Positions 16,780-24,163 of a stretch of DNA of 64,000 nt are shown here, one piece after another. The DNA lies in the NCBI GenBank assembly GCA_000696115.1, contig JJOH01000013.1, positions 124,001-188,000 on the forward strand, given 5' to 3'. A program made the position numbers and the translations under genes. The DNA comes from Streptomyces olindensis. GTDB lineage: Bacteria; Actinomycetota; Actinomycetes; Streptomycetales; Streptomycetaceae. Under the pieces are notes generated by a model, which made no database searches, was not told the origin of the DNA, and saw nothing but the letters and a program-made list of their open reading frames with translations. Position 1 is the stretch's first letter. Each line of letters begins with the position of its first letter.

Positions 16780-17691
16780 GGGCAACGAGCCGCCCTTCCG
16801 GGACGTTCCCGCCCTGCCGTCTCCTGGTGCGCTTCGCCGCACAGGCCGTGCCGCCGCCACTCGCGGGGGGTCATTCCGTAGGCCGCGCGGAAGGCACGGC
16901 TGAAGTGGCTGGGGCTCACGAACCCCCAGCGCCGGGCGACGGTCGCGGCCGCGTGCCCGGGCGACCGCAGGAGATCCCGGCGGCACCGCTCCAGCCGCTG
17001 CGTCCGGATCCACTCCCCGACCGTGACGCCCTCCTGCTCGAACAGCTTGTGCGGGTAGCGGACCGACATGAAGTGCGCGGCGGCGATCCCGGCCGGGGAC
17101 ATGTCGGGGTCGCAGAGGTGGCGGCGGATGTGGTCCTGGACGCGCACGAGGGTGGCCGCGGCGGTCTCCGGGGCGTGGGAGACGAAGCGGCCGCGTCGCT
17201 CGTCGATGAGCGGGGCCAGCAGGTCGAGCGCGGTGGCGGCGAACTGGCGGCCCACCGAGGCGTCGAAGCCCGCCGCTTCACGGGCCAGGCGCGCGACGTA
17301 GGTCGCGACCAGTGCGGCGCTGCCGTCCCGACCGGAGAACGCCGTCGCGGTCACCGCCCGCAGGAGTCGGAGAGGGAGAAGTCGCCCGGCTCGAGTGGGC
17401 CTCCCTGCCGTCCTGCTCCTTGATGGCGCTGCCCCGCCGCTGAAGGGTGAGGGTGAGGATCTCCTTGCCGTCCCGGGCGATCAGCCGCCGGCTGCGCGTC
17501 ACGACCTGCGGGCCCGCCTCGACGTGCGAGACCCGTAAGGAGCCCAGCCGGCCGCTGACGATCCTCCCGGGCGACGGATCGTCCTCGAGGAGTCGTACGT
17601 CCAGCGGTACGAAGGCGCGTGACACCGCGTCGTGCCAGCGCTCCGTGCGGTCGGTCGCCGGCAGTGACGCGGTGGAAAGGACGACGGACAC
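16776..17691 (-). pseudogene. AraC-family regulator with frameshift and internal deletion
   Basis: From GTG 17691 the N-terminal cupin-like AraC_binding_2 domain reads SVVLSTASLPATDRTERWHD and runs to LTLQRRGSAIKEQDGREA. One base is then missing and the next frame gives LEPGDFSLSDS. About 40 expected residues are then absent before LLRAVTATAFSGRDG. The C-terminal double HTH (FMSVRYPHKLFEQEGVTVGE, GFVSPSHFSRAFRAAYGMTPREWRR) is intact to the stop at 16776. The product cannot be made as one chain, although the C-terminal DNA-binding part has its own open frame from 17354. Confidence 0.75.
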
Positions 17692-17804
17692 CTGGTTCCC
17701 CCTGGGCGGCATCGAAGGGCCGGCAGGGCCCGATCGGCTGCCGACCCGACGATGTCACCATCCGGGCCCGAGGGGGTCCAGGAAGAATCGGAGGAAGACT
17801 CCGA

Positions 17805-18641
17805 TCACTTGGCCAGGAAGGCGAGCAGTGCCTCGTTGACCTCCTCCGCGTGGGTCCAGAGCAGGCCGTGCGGGGCGCCCTCGATCTCCACGTAGTCCGC
17901 GGCCGGCAGCGCCTTGTGGAACGGCCTCGCGGTCGCCTCCACGGGCAGGATGCGGTCGCCCGTGCCGTGCAGGATCAGGGCCGGCACGTCGATGGCCGGG
18001 ATGTCGCCGCGGAAGTCGGTGTACCAGGTGGAGGGCGCGGCGGCCGCGGCGAAGAAGCCACCGCCGGCGGCGACGTTCCAGCTGTTGCGGACGGCCTCCT
18101 CGCTGATCCGGCTGCCGAGGTTCTCGTCGAGGTTGTAGAAGTCCTGGTAGAAGCCGGTGTAGTACGCGTACCGGTCGACCTTGACGGCCGCGACGATCCC
18201 GTCGAAGAACTCCTTCGGGGCGACGCCCTGCGGGTTGTCGTCGGTCTGGAGCAGGCAGGGCTCCAGCGAGGCGAGGAAGGCGACCTTGGCGACGCGGGCG
18301 GAGCCGTGGCGGGACACGTACCGGGCGACCTCGCCGGTGCCCATGGAGAAGCCGACGAGGACGGCGTCGCGCAGGTCGAGGGTCTCCATGACGGTGTTCA
18401 GGTCGTCCGCGAAGGTGTCGTAGTCGTAGCCGGTGGTCGGCTGGGCGGACTGCCCGAAGCCGCGCCGGTCGTAGGTGATCACGCGGTACCCGGCGTCCAG
18501 CAGCGCGGCGCTCTGGCGCTCCCAGGAGTGCCCGTCGAGCGGGAAGCCGTGGATGAGGACGACGGGCTGCCCGGATCCGTGGTCCTCGTAGTACAGGTCG
18601 ATGGCGGTGGAGTTCTCTTGGCCCACGGTGATGTACGGCAT
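17805..18641 (-). CDS. Alpha/beta hydrolase, non-heme chloroperoxidase-like
   Basis: 278 residues. The catalytic triad is readable: S99 in VGFSMGTG, D229 in LHGTGDRILP and H258 in GAPHGLLWTH; the oxyanion hole is HGFPLDG (residues 31-37). The sequence layout, including RRGFGQSAQPTTGYDYDTFADDL, matches the cofactor-free haloperoxidase/esterase group of Streptomyces, which in vivo are probably esterases or perhydrolases. Cytoplasmic; no signal peptide. Transcribed alone towards the AraC relic, with 112 bp between. The physiological substrate is unknown. Confidence 0.9.
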   Translation of the reverse strand: MPYITVGQENSTAIDLYYEDHGSGQPVVLIHGFPLDGHSWERQSAALLDAGYRVITYDRRGFGQSAQPTTGYDYDTFADDLNTVMETLDLRDAVLVGFSMGTGEVARYVSRHGSARVAKVAFLASLEPCLLQTDDNPQGVAPKEFFDGIVAAVKVDRYAYYTGFYQDFYNLDENLGSRISEEAVRNSWNVAAGGGFFAAAAAPSTWYTDFRGDIPAIDVPALILHGTGDRILPVEATARPFHKALPAADYVEIEGAPHGLLWTHAEEVNEALLAFLAK

Positions 18642-18822
18642 GTGCTGTTTCCTCGTCTCCGGGCGGCTGGTGCAGGGATCGCGGTCACGCTAGGCCGGAG
18701 GCACCGGGGCCGATTGCCGTGCGGTGCACGGGTCCTTGACCGGGAGCGCACCGCGGCCGGCGCGGGGGGGCGCCGGTTTTAACCCGTCGCGCCGCCGGGT
18801 CCGGCGTGACACGATCGCCGTC

Positions 18823-19773
18823 ATGCATGGCTTCATGACGCCGGATCAGATGGCCGCCCGCTCGTCCCGCGCTCTCTCGGCGGCCGTCGCCGCTGGGCGT
18901 GATCTGGGGCTCGCGGTGACCGACGCGAGGGTGCTCCACGACGTCTTCTCCGTCGTGGTGCACCTCGCTCCGTCGCCCGTGGTCGTGCGGGTGCCCACCG
19001 TCCTGCTCCCGTACGCCGATCCCGCCCACCAGTCGGCACAGCAGCGGCTGGAGCTCGATGTGGTGGCGTGGCTCGCGGAACAGGGTCACCCGGTGATCCC
19101 GCCGAGTCCGCTGGTGCCGCGCGAGCCGGTGCGGCGCGACGGTTTCTCCATGACGTTCTGGCAGTTCGTCGAGGTGGACCAGAGCGTCGAACCGGACTAC
19201 GTGCGCAACGCCGGCCTGGTCGCCGATCTGCACGCCGCGCTGCGCGCGTACCCGGGCGAGCTGCCGTTCCTGTCCGCGGCCGAGCCGCGGTTCGTCACGG
19301 ACGGGCTCGCCGCGCTCGACGGGCGTCCGGACCTCCTGGACCCGGCCGACCTGGACCGAGCGCGGCGTGAGTGGGAGGTCCTGGAACCCGTGGTCGGCTC
19401 ACGCGCCGGGTTCGAGGCGGCGTTCCCCGGGATCGAGTTCCAGCCGATCCACGGGGACTCCCCCGCGGCCAACATCGTCCCCGCCGCGCGGGGCGAGCTG
19501 TACGCCGACTTCGAGCTGACGACGCTCGGGCCGGTCGAGTGGGACCTGGCGGCCCTCGGCCCGGACTGCGAGGCCGCGTACGACGCGGCCGCCGAGCGCC
19601 GGGGTCTGCGGCGGCTGGACGAGGGAGTGTTGCGGGTCGTCAACGCCGTGGGCATGTCCCGCGCGGTGGCGTGTCTCGCGCTCGCGCCGCAGTTGCCGCT
19701 GCTCGTGGACGCGCTGAAGCCGGCCGTGGAGCAGTGGCGGACGATGCCGTTCGCCGGGGGCCTGCGCGGCTGA
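18823..19773 (+). CDS. Aminoglycoside phosphotransferase (APH)-fold kinase-like protein
   Basis: 316 residues from ATG 18823. The APH fold is indicated by the Brenner motif HGDSPAANIV, followed by the metal-binding equivalent YADFELTTLGPVEWDLA. In active kinases these read HxDxxxxN and DxE/D. The N-lobe nucleotide loop is weak (VFSVVVHLAPSPVVVRVPT), and the first motif has P at the position often occupied by L or G. It probably phosphorylates a small molecule, not necessarily an antibiotic. Convergent with the Lrp gene. No resistance function should be assumed from the family name. Confidence 0.8.
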   Translation: MHGFMTPDQMAARSSRALSAAVAAGRDLGLAVTDARVLHDVFSVVVHLAPSPVVVRVPTVLLPYADPAHQSAQQRLELDVVAWLAEQGHPVIPPSPLVPREPVRRDGFSMTFWQFVEVDQSVEPDYVRNAGLVADLHAALRAYPGELPFLSAAEPRFVTDGLAALDGRPDLLDPADLDRARREWEVLEPVVGSRAGFEAAFPGIEFQPIHGDSPAANIVPAARGELYADFELTTLGPVEWDLAALGPDCEAAYDAAAERRGLRRLDEGVLRVVNAVGMSRAVACLALAPQLPLLVDALKPAVEQWRTMPFAGGLRG

Positions 19774-19796
19774 GGGGTGCTCACGTCGGGGCCGGT

Positions 19797-20249
19797 CTAT
19801 GCGGGCAGCGGCCGGTCGTCCACGACGTGTTTCATCACGAGGGTGGAGGTCAGGCGCTGCACGCCGGGGAGCCGGGCGAGTCGCTGGTCGTAGAGCTGCT
19901 GGAAGGCGGCCAGGTCGGCGGTGGCGACGCGCAGCAGGTAGTCGGGCTCGCCGAACAGGCGCTGGGCCTGGAGCACGTGCGGGACGGCGGCCACCGCCTC
20001 CTCGAACGCGGTGACGGTGTCGGCGTCCTCCCAGCGCAGGGTGACGAAGACGAGGGCTTCGAAGTCGAGGCCCACGGCGGCCGGGTCCACCACCGCCCGG
20101 TAGCCGCGGATCGCTCCCTCGCGTTCGAGGTCGCGCAGCCGGCGGTGGCACGGGGAGACGCTCAGCTTCACGCGAGCGGCCAGCTCGGTCACGGTGAGGC
20201 GGCCGTCCAACTGCAGCTCGGTAAGAATTTTCCGGTCCAGGGCATCCAT
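19797..20249 (-). CDS. Lrp/AsnC-family transcriptional regulator
   Basis: 150 residues. The N-terminal HTH reads LDRKILTELQLDGRLTVTELAARVKLSVSPCHRRLRDLE, and a C-terminal RAM ligand domain follows (FEALVFVTLRWEDADTV ... YLLRVATADLAAFQQLYDQRLARLPGVQ). It is divergent from a LysE-type exporter, the classic arrangement of an amino-acid-sensing regulator controlling an exporter. The AT-richer 111-bp gap (20250-20360) is the likely operator region. Confidence 0.92.
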   Translation of the reverse strand: MDALDRKILTELQLDGRLTVTELAARVKLSVSPCHRRLRDLEREGAIRGYRAVVDPAAVGLDFEALVFVTLRWEDADTVTAFEEAVAAVPHVLQAQRLFGEPDYLLRVATADLAAFQQLYDQRLARLPGVQRLTSTLVMKHVVDDRPLPA

Positions 20250-20360
20250 GAAGAAGATTCTGCCCCAAAACCCACGATCAAGAAGGAAAGAAGAAAACAC
20301 CTTCGGGTAGATCCGTCCTAACCTTCCTCTCGCAACAAGGCACGTGAGAGGGACCGGTCC

Positions 20361-20987
20361 ATGAACACGACGACGCTGGTGGCATTCCTGGCGGTGGATC
20401 TCCTGCTGGTGTTCACCCCCGGCGCGGACTGGGCCTACGCGATCACCGCGGGCCTGCGGGACCGGTCGGTCGTTCCCGCGGTCGCCGGGCTGGTCGCCGG
20501 ATACGCGGGGTACACGCTGCTCGCGGTCGCGGGCCTGGTGGTGATCGTGGCGAACTCCGGCACCCTGCTCACCGCCCTGACCCTGGCCGGGGCCGGCTAC
20601 CTGGTGTGGCTCGGCTGGGGCGTGCTGAGGCAGCCGGCCGCCCTGACGGCCTCCGCGCAGGGGGCGGGTCCCGCCGGCTCGTCCGCCGGGCGGGTCATGC
20701 TCAAGGGAGTGGGCACCAGCGGGCTGAACCCGAAGGCCCTGCTGCTGTACTTCTCGCTGTTCCCGCAGTTCATCGACCCGGCGGGCGGCTGGCCGGTCGC
20801 CACACAGACCGGCCTGCTCGGCTCCTTGCACATGACCGTCTGCGCCGTCGTCTACCTCGCCGTGGGAGTCCTGGCCCGCACGGTCCTGAGGACCAGGCCC
20901 TCAGCGGCCCGCGCGGTCACCCGCGCCTCCGGCGCGCTGATGATCGCCATCGGCCTGTTTCTGCTGGCGGAACGCCTGACGGGTTGA
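20361..20987 (+). CDS. LysE-family amino acid exporter
   Basis: 208 residues, six membrane helices. The family motif GADWAYAITAGLRDRS follows helix 1, and LKGVGTSGLNPKALLLYFSLFPQF marks the conserved loop before helix 4. It exports an amino acid or related metabolite using the proton gradient. Divergent from the Lrp gene at 19797-20249, which probably senses the same amino acid and activates export. The family includes LysE, RhtB and homoserine lactone exporters, so the substrate is open. Start ATG 20361 follows a GAGAGGGA box. Confidence 0.92.
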   Translation: MNTTTLVAFLAVDLLLVFTPGADWAYAITAGLRDRSVVPAVAGLVAGYAGYTLLAVAGLVVIVANSGTLLTALTLAGAGYLVWLGWGVLRQPAALTASAQGAGPAGSSAGRVMLKGVGTSGLNPKALLLYFSLFPQFIDPAGGWPVATQTGLLGSLHMTVCAVVYLAVGVLARTVLRTRPSAARAVTRASGALMIAIGLFLLAERLTG

Positions 20988-21046
20988 GGACCCCGGCACG
21001 TCGAGGGGCAGGTCCGTCCGGGCCGGGCAGCCGCCGCCCGACCGGG

Positions 21047-21580
21047 TCACCGGCCGTAGGCCTCCCGGCGGGGCAGGGGGCCGACGTCGGGGTGGCGGCC
21101 GGGGCGGAGGGCGGCGTGGCGCTGCCCGGGCCCGGGACCGTTCCGGGCCGCGAGGGCGTCGGCGACGGCTCCGGTGACGAAGGCGTAGACCGCTTTGTGC
21201 AGGACGTCGACGACGAGTTCCCCGCGAGGCCAGGTGGCGGGCGGGGCGCCGACACCGGTCGCGTTCTCGAGGATCTGGTCGTTGGTGAGGCGGACGACGG
21301 TGAACTGGGCGGAGGCGACCGGTCCGCGCAGTCCCGCCTGGGCCATGACCGAGCGCAGCACGCCGAGAAGGGTCGCCTGGCCGTAGTGCATGGCCCAGTT
21401 GACCGGCGGCGGCTGGGTGCCGGGCTGTTCGGGCCGTCCGCTCAGGCGTTGCAGCACCCGTGCGGGCACATGGGAGCCGGGCCGGCCGGTGACGGCCTGC
21501 TCGGCCTTCTCGCCGAGGGTCATCACGACGCCGCCCGCGGTGCCGGCGAGGAGTCCCTGCCACAGTGCTCGCCTGATCAT
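21047..21580 (-). CDS. Small membrane-associated protein of unknown function
   Basis: 177 residues from ATG 21580 (MIRRALWQGLLAGTAGGVVMTLGEKAEQAV). The N-terminus is a glycine-zipper hydrophobic helix, and two more hydrophobic stretches (WAMHYGQATLLGVLRSVMAQAG and VVDVLHKAVYAFVTGAVADAL) suggest a compact membrane protein. I do not recognise the family with certainty; similar genes sit near stress-type SDR genes in Streptomyces. An upstream extension to 21676 is rejected because it is a low-complexity Arg/Gly/Pro run. It lies 144 bp downstream of the SDR gene on the same strand and may be cotranscribed. Confidence 0.6.
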   Translation of the reverse strand: MIRRALWQGLLAGTAGGVVMTLGEKAEQAVTGRPGSHVPARVLQRLSGRPEQPGTQPPPVNWAMHYGQATLLGVLRSVMAQAGLRGPVASAQFTVVRLTNDQILENATGVGAPPATWPRGELVVDVLHKAVYAFVTGAVADALAARNGPGPGQRHAALRPGRHPDVGPLPRREAYGR

Positions 21581-21724
21581 TCCCGGCGAGTACCCCTGAG
21601 CGCCGGGGTCACCCGCCCGCCGAGGGCCCGACGGTTCACCCGCCCGTCGGGCACCCGACGGTCCGCCCGCCCGCATCGCCCCGCCCGCTTCCCCGGGCCC
21701 TCGCCGGACTGCTCCCCGGCCCGG

Positions 21725-22630
21725 CTACCGCGTGTCGACGATGCCGCCGGTCACCGCGATGACCTCGCCGACCGTGTAGCTGGAGTCGGCGTCGGAGGCG
21801 AGGTAGACGTACGTGGGTGCGATCTCCTCCGGCTGGGCGGCGCGTTCCAGCGGGGCCTCGCTGCCGATCTGTGCGAGCCCGTCCGGCGGCATGTGCGGGT
21901 CGGCCTCGTTCAGCGGTGTCCAGGTCGGACCGGGTGCCACGACGTTCGCGCGGACGCCCCGCTTGGCCAGGTGCACGGCGACGGACTTGGTCAGGGTGAT
22001 CAGCGCGGCCTTGGACGCCGCGTAGTCGATCATCGTCGTGCTGCCCTTGAGGGCCTCTTCGGTCGCGGTGGCGATGACGGCGTCGCCGGGCTCCAGGTGG
22101 GGCAGTGCCGCCATGAGCAGATGGAAGTACGCGTAGACGTTCGTCCTGAACGTCCGGTCGAAGTCCTCCGCGGTCAACTGCTCCAGTTCCAGCTTGCTGT
22201 TGAGGTAGGCGGCGTTGCTCACCAGGATGTTCAGCCCGCCCAGCTCCTCCGCCGTCCGCTCGACGGCCCGGCGGCAGAACGCCGGGTCGGTGAGGTCGCC
22301 GGGCAGCAGCAGACAGCGCCGGCCCTGCTCCTCCACCTCGCGCCGTACCCGCTCGGCGTCCACCTGCTCCTCGGGCAGGTACACGAGGGCGACGTCGGCG
22401 CCCTCCCGCGCGTACAGCAGGGCGACGGCGCGTCCGATGCCGGAGTCGCCGCCGGTGATCAGCGCGGTCTTGCCCTCCAGCTTCCCGCTGGCCCGGTAGC
22501 GGCTCGCCCGGTAGCGGGGCGCGGTGCGCATGTCGGCCTCGATGCCGGGCCGCCGCTGCTTGTCGGAGTCGTAGGGCGGCACGGGCTCGGACACGACCTG
22601 TGGTGCGGACTGTTCCTCCTCGTGAGACAA
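21725..22630 (-). CDS. SDR oxidoreductase, general-stress glucose-dehydrogenase-like
   Basis: 301 residues. A 45-residue extension ending DSDKQRRPGIEADMR precedes the Rossmann core, the hallmark of the stress SDR subfamily (relatives of Bacillus YdaD/YhxC). NAD(P)-binding reads ITGGDSGIGRAVALLYAREGADVA; the NNAG element is changed to SNAA; the catalytic Tyr-Lys is in DYAASKAAL; and ITLTKSVAVHLAKRGVRANVVAPGP is conserved. The TTG at 22630 is chosen for its GAAGGGGAAG box; GTG 22657 is an alternative. The gene is divergent from the ATP-grasp gene, and its relatives are sigma-B controlled. Confidence 0.88.
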   Translation of the reverse strand: MSHEEEQSAPQVVSEPVPPYDSDKQRRPGIEADMRTAPRYRASRYRASGKLEGKTALITGGDSGIGRAVALLYAREGADVALVYLPEEQVDAERVRREVEEQGRRCLLLPGDLTDPAFCRRAVERTAEELGGLNILVSNAAYLNSKLELEQLTAEDFDRTFRTNVYAYFHLLMAALPHLEPGDAVIATATEEALKGSTTMIDYAASKAALITLTKSVAVHLAKRGVRANVVAPGPTWTPLNEADPHMPPDGLAQIGSEAPLERAAQPEEIAPTYVYLASDADSSYTVGEVIAVTGGIVDTR

Positions 22631-22764
22631 GGCTTCCCCTTCTCCGGTGTCGTCCACGGCGCGGCCGGTTCGTCCCGGTCCGCGCCGTACTTCCCCGCAC
22701 CGCGTTCCCACAACAGCGGCGGCCATGTTCCGCGTCGCGGGAGGACGGGCGAGGGGCCGGACCG

Positions 22765-22789
22765 GATTGCCGGCAGGCACAAGGGGTAC
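22765..22789 (+). promoter_or_regulatory. SigB-like promoter for the ATP-grasp/CocE operon
   Basis: GATT (22765-22768), a 15-base spacer and GGGTAC (22784-22789) fit the GNNT-N14-16-GGGTAC stress-sigma consensus. The site lies 54 bp upstream of the GTG at 22843. Confidence 0.5.
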
Positions 22790-22842
22790 TCCGACGATCT
22801 TGCAACCCCCCGGCCTTCGAGCCGGACAGCGGAAGGAGAGCC

Positions 22843-24156
22843 GTGTCTGACGAGACGGTGAAGAACGTCTTCGTGATCGGGCTCGACGAGGCCAACCTGC
22901 CGACGCTGCGGCAGGTCCCCGGAGCCGAACGGCTGCGTTTTCACCAGCTGTTGACCGTCGAGGAACTCCAGGTCGGCGAGGTGCACCTGCCCACGCTGCT
23001 CGACAAGGCGCAGAGCGTGCTGGACGGCTTCGACGGCAGCGTCGACGCGATCGTCGGCTACTGGGACTTCCCGGTCAGCACCCTCGTCCCGATCCTGAGC
23101 GAACGCTACGGCACCCGCAGCACGAGCCTTGAGTCGGTGGTCAAGTGCGAGCACAAGTACTGGAGCCGGCTGGAACAGCACAAGGCCACCGACCGGCACC
23201 CGCGGTTCGGCCGGGTCGACCTGTCGGCCGAGCCGCCCCGCCCGCCCGACGGGGTGCGGTTCCCGATGTGGGTCAAGCCCGCGCTGTCGTACTCGTCGGA
23301 ACTCGCCTTCGGGGTCGCCGACGAGGAGGAGTTCCGCAAGGCGGTCGCCGAGATCCGCGACGGTATCTCCCGCATCGGCCGGCCCTTCGAGCACATCCTC
23401 GAACGCATCGACCTGCCGCCGGAGATGGACGGCGTGGGCGGCCGGGTGTGCCTGGCCGAGGAGTCGATGTCCGGCGTCCAGGTCGCCGTCGAGGGCTATG
23501 TCCACCAGGGCGAGGTGACGGTCTACGGCGTCCTGGACTCCATCAACTACCCGGACTCCCCCTGCTTCCTGCGCCACCAGTACCCCTCGACGCTGCCCGC
23601 GCCGGTCATCGCGCAGCTCCACGACGTCAGCGTGCGCGTGATGCGGCAGATCGGCATGGACTCGGCCACCTTCAGCATCGAGTACTTCTACGACCCGCGC
23701 ACGCAGGAGATCAACCTGCTGGAGATCAACCCCCGGCACTCGCAGTCGCACGCGGAGCTGTTCCAGTACGTCGACGGCGTGCCCAACCACCACTGCATGG
23801 TCAGCCTCGCCCTCGGTGACGATCCGCGCATGCCGCACCGCGAGGGCCGGTACGCGATGGCCGCGAAGTGGTACCACCGCTGGTTCACCGACGGTGTGGT
23901 GCGCCGGGTGCCGAGCCGCGCGGAGATCGACCGCATCGAGCGGGAGACCCCGGGCGTGCGCATCGAGGTGGTCCCCGAGGAGGGCGACAGGCTCTCCGAA
24001 CTGCCCGGACAGGACAGCTACAGCTTCGAGCTGGCGCACATCTACACCGGCGGGGCGGACGAGGAGGAGCTGCGGGCGAAGTTCGACCACTGCGTGGCCG
24101 CCCTGGGCCTCGTCTTCGAGGACGCCCCGCCCGAGGCCGAAGCCCCGCGAGAGTGA
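22843..24156 (+). CDS. ATP-grasp domain ligase
   Basis: 437 residues. ATP-grasp features are visible: MWVKPALSYSSELAFGVADEEEF (ATP-binding lysine region), ESMSGVQVAVEGYVHQGEVTVYGVLDS, and the metal-binding LLEINPRHSQSHAELF with E294 and N296. Such enzymes join a carboxylate to an amine or thiol through an acyl phosphate. GTG 22843 has a GGAAGGAG site. It is followed 7 bp later by a CocE/NonD-type acyl hydrolase, so the pair may make and process an amide. It resembles carboxylate-amine ligases rather than carbamoyl-phosphate or biotin enzymes. Substrates are unknown. Confidence 0.85.
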   Translation: MSDETVKNVFVIGLDEANLPTLRQVPGAERLRFHQLLTVEELQVGEVHLPTLLDKAQSVLDGFDGSVDAIVGYWDFPVSTLVPILSERYGTRSTSLESVVKCEHKYWSRLEQHKATDRHPRFGRVDLSAEPPRPPDGVRFPMWVKPALSYSSELAFGVADEEEFRKAVAEIRDGISRIGRPFEHILERIDLPPEMDGVGGRVCLAEESMSGVQVAVEGYVHQGEVTVYGVLDSINYPDSPCFLRHQYPSTLPAPVIAQLHDVSVRVMRQIGMDSATFSIEYFYDPRTQEINLLEINPRHSQSHAELFQYVDGVPNHHCMVSLALGDDPRMPHREGRYAMAAKWYHRWFTDGVVRRVPSRAEIDRIERETPGVRIEVVPEEGDRLSELPGQDSYSFELAHIYTGGADEEELRAKFDHCVAALGLVFEDAPPEAEAPRE

Positions 24157-24163
24157 GGAGCAC

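Noticed and set aside
18823..19773. An aminoglycoside resistance gene
   Set aside because: Only the general APH fold is supported; the nucleotide loop is weak, and many such proteins phosphorylate metabolites.
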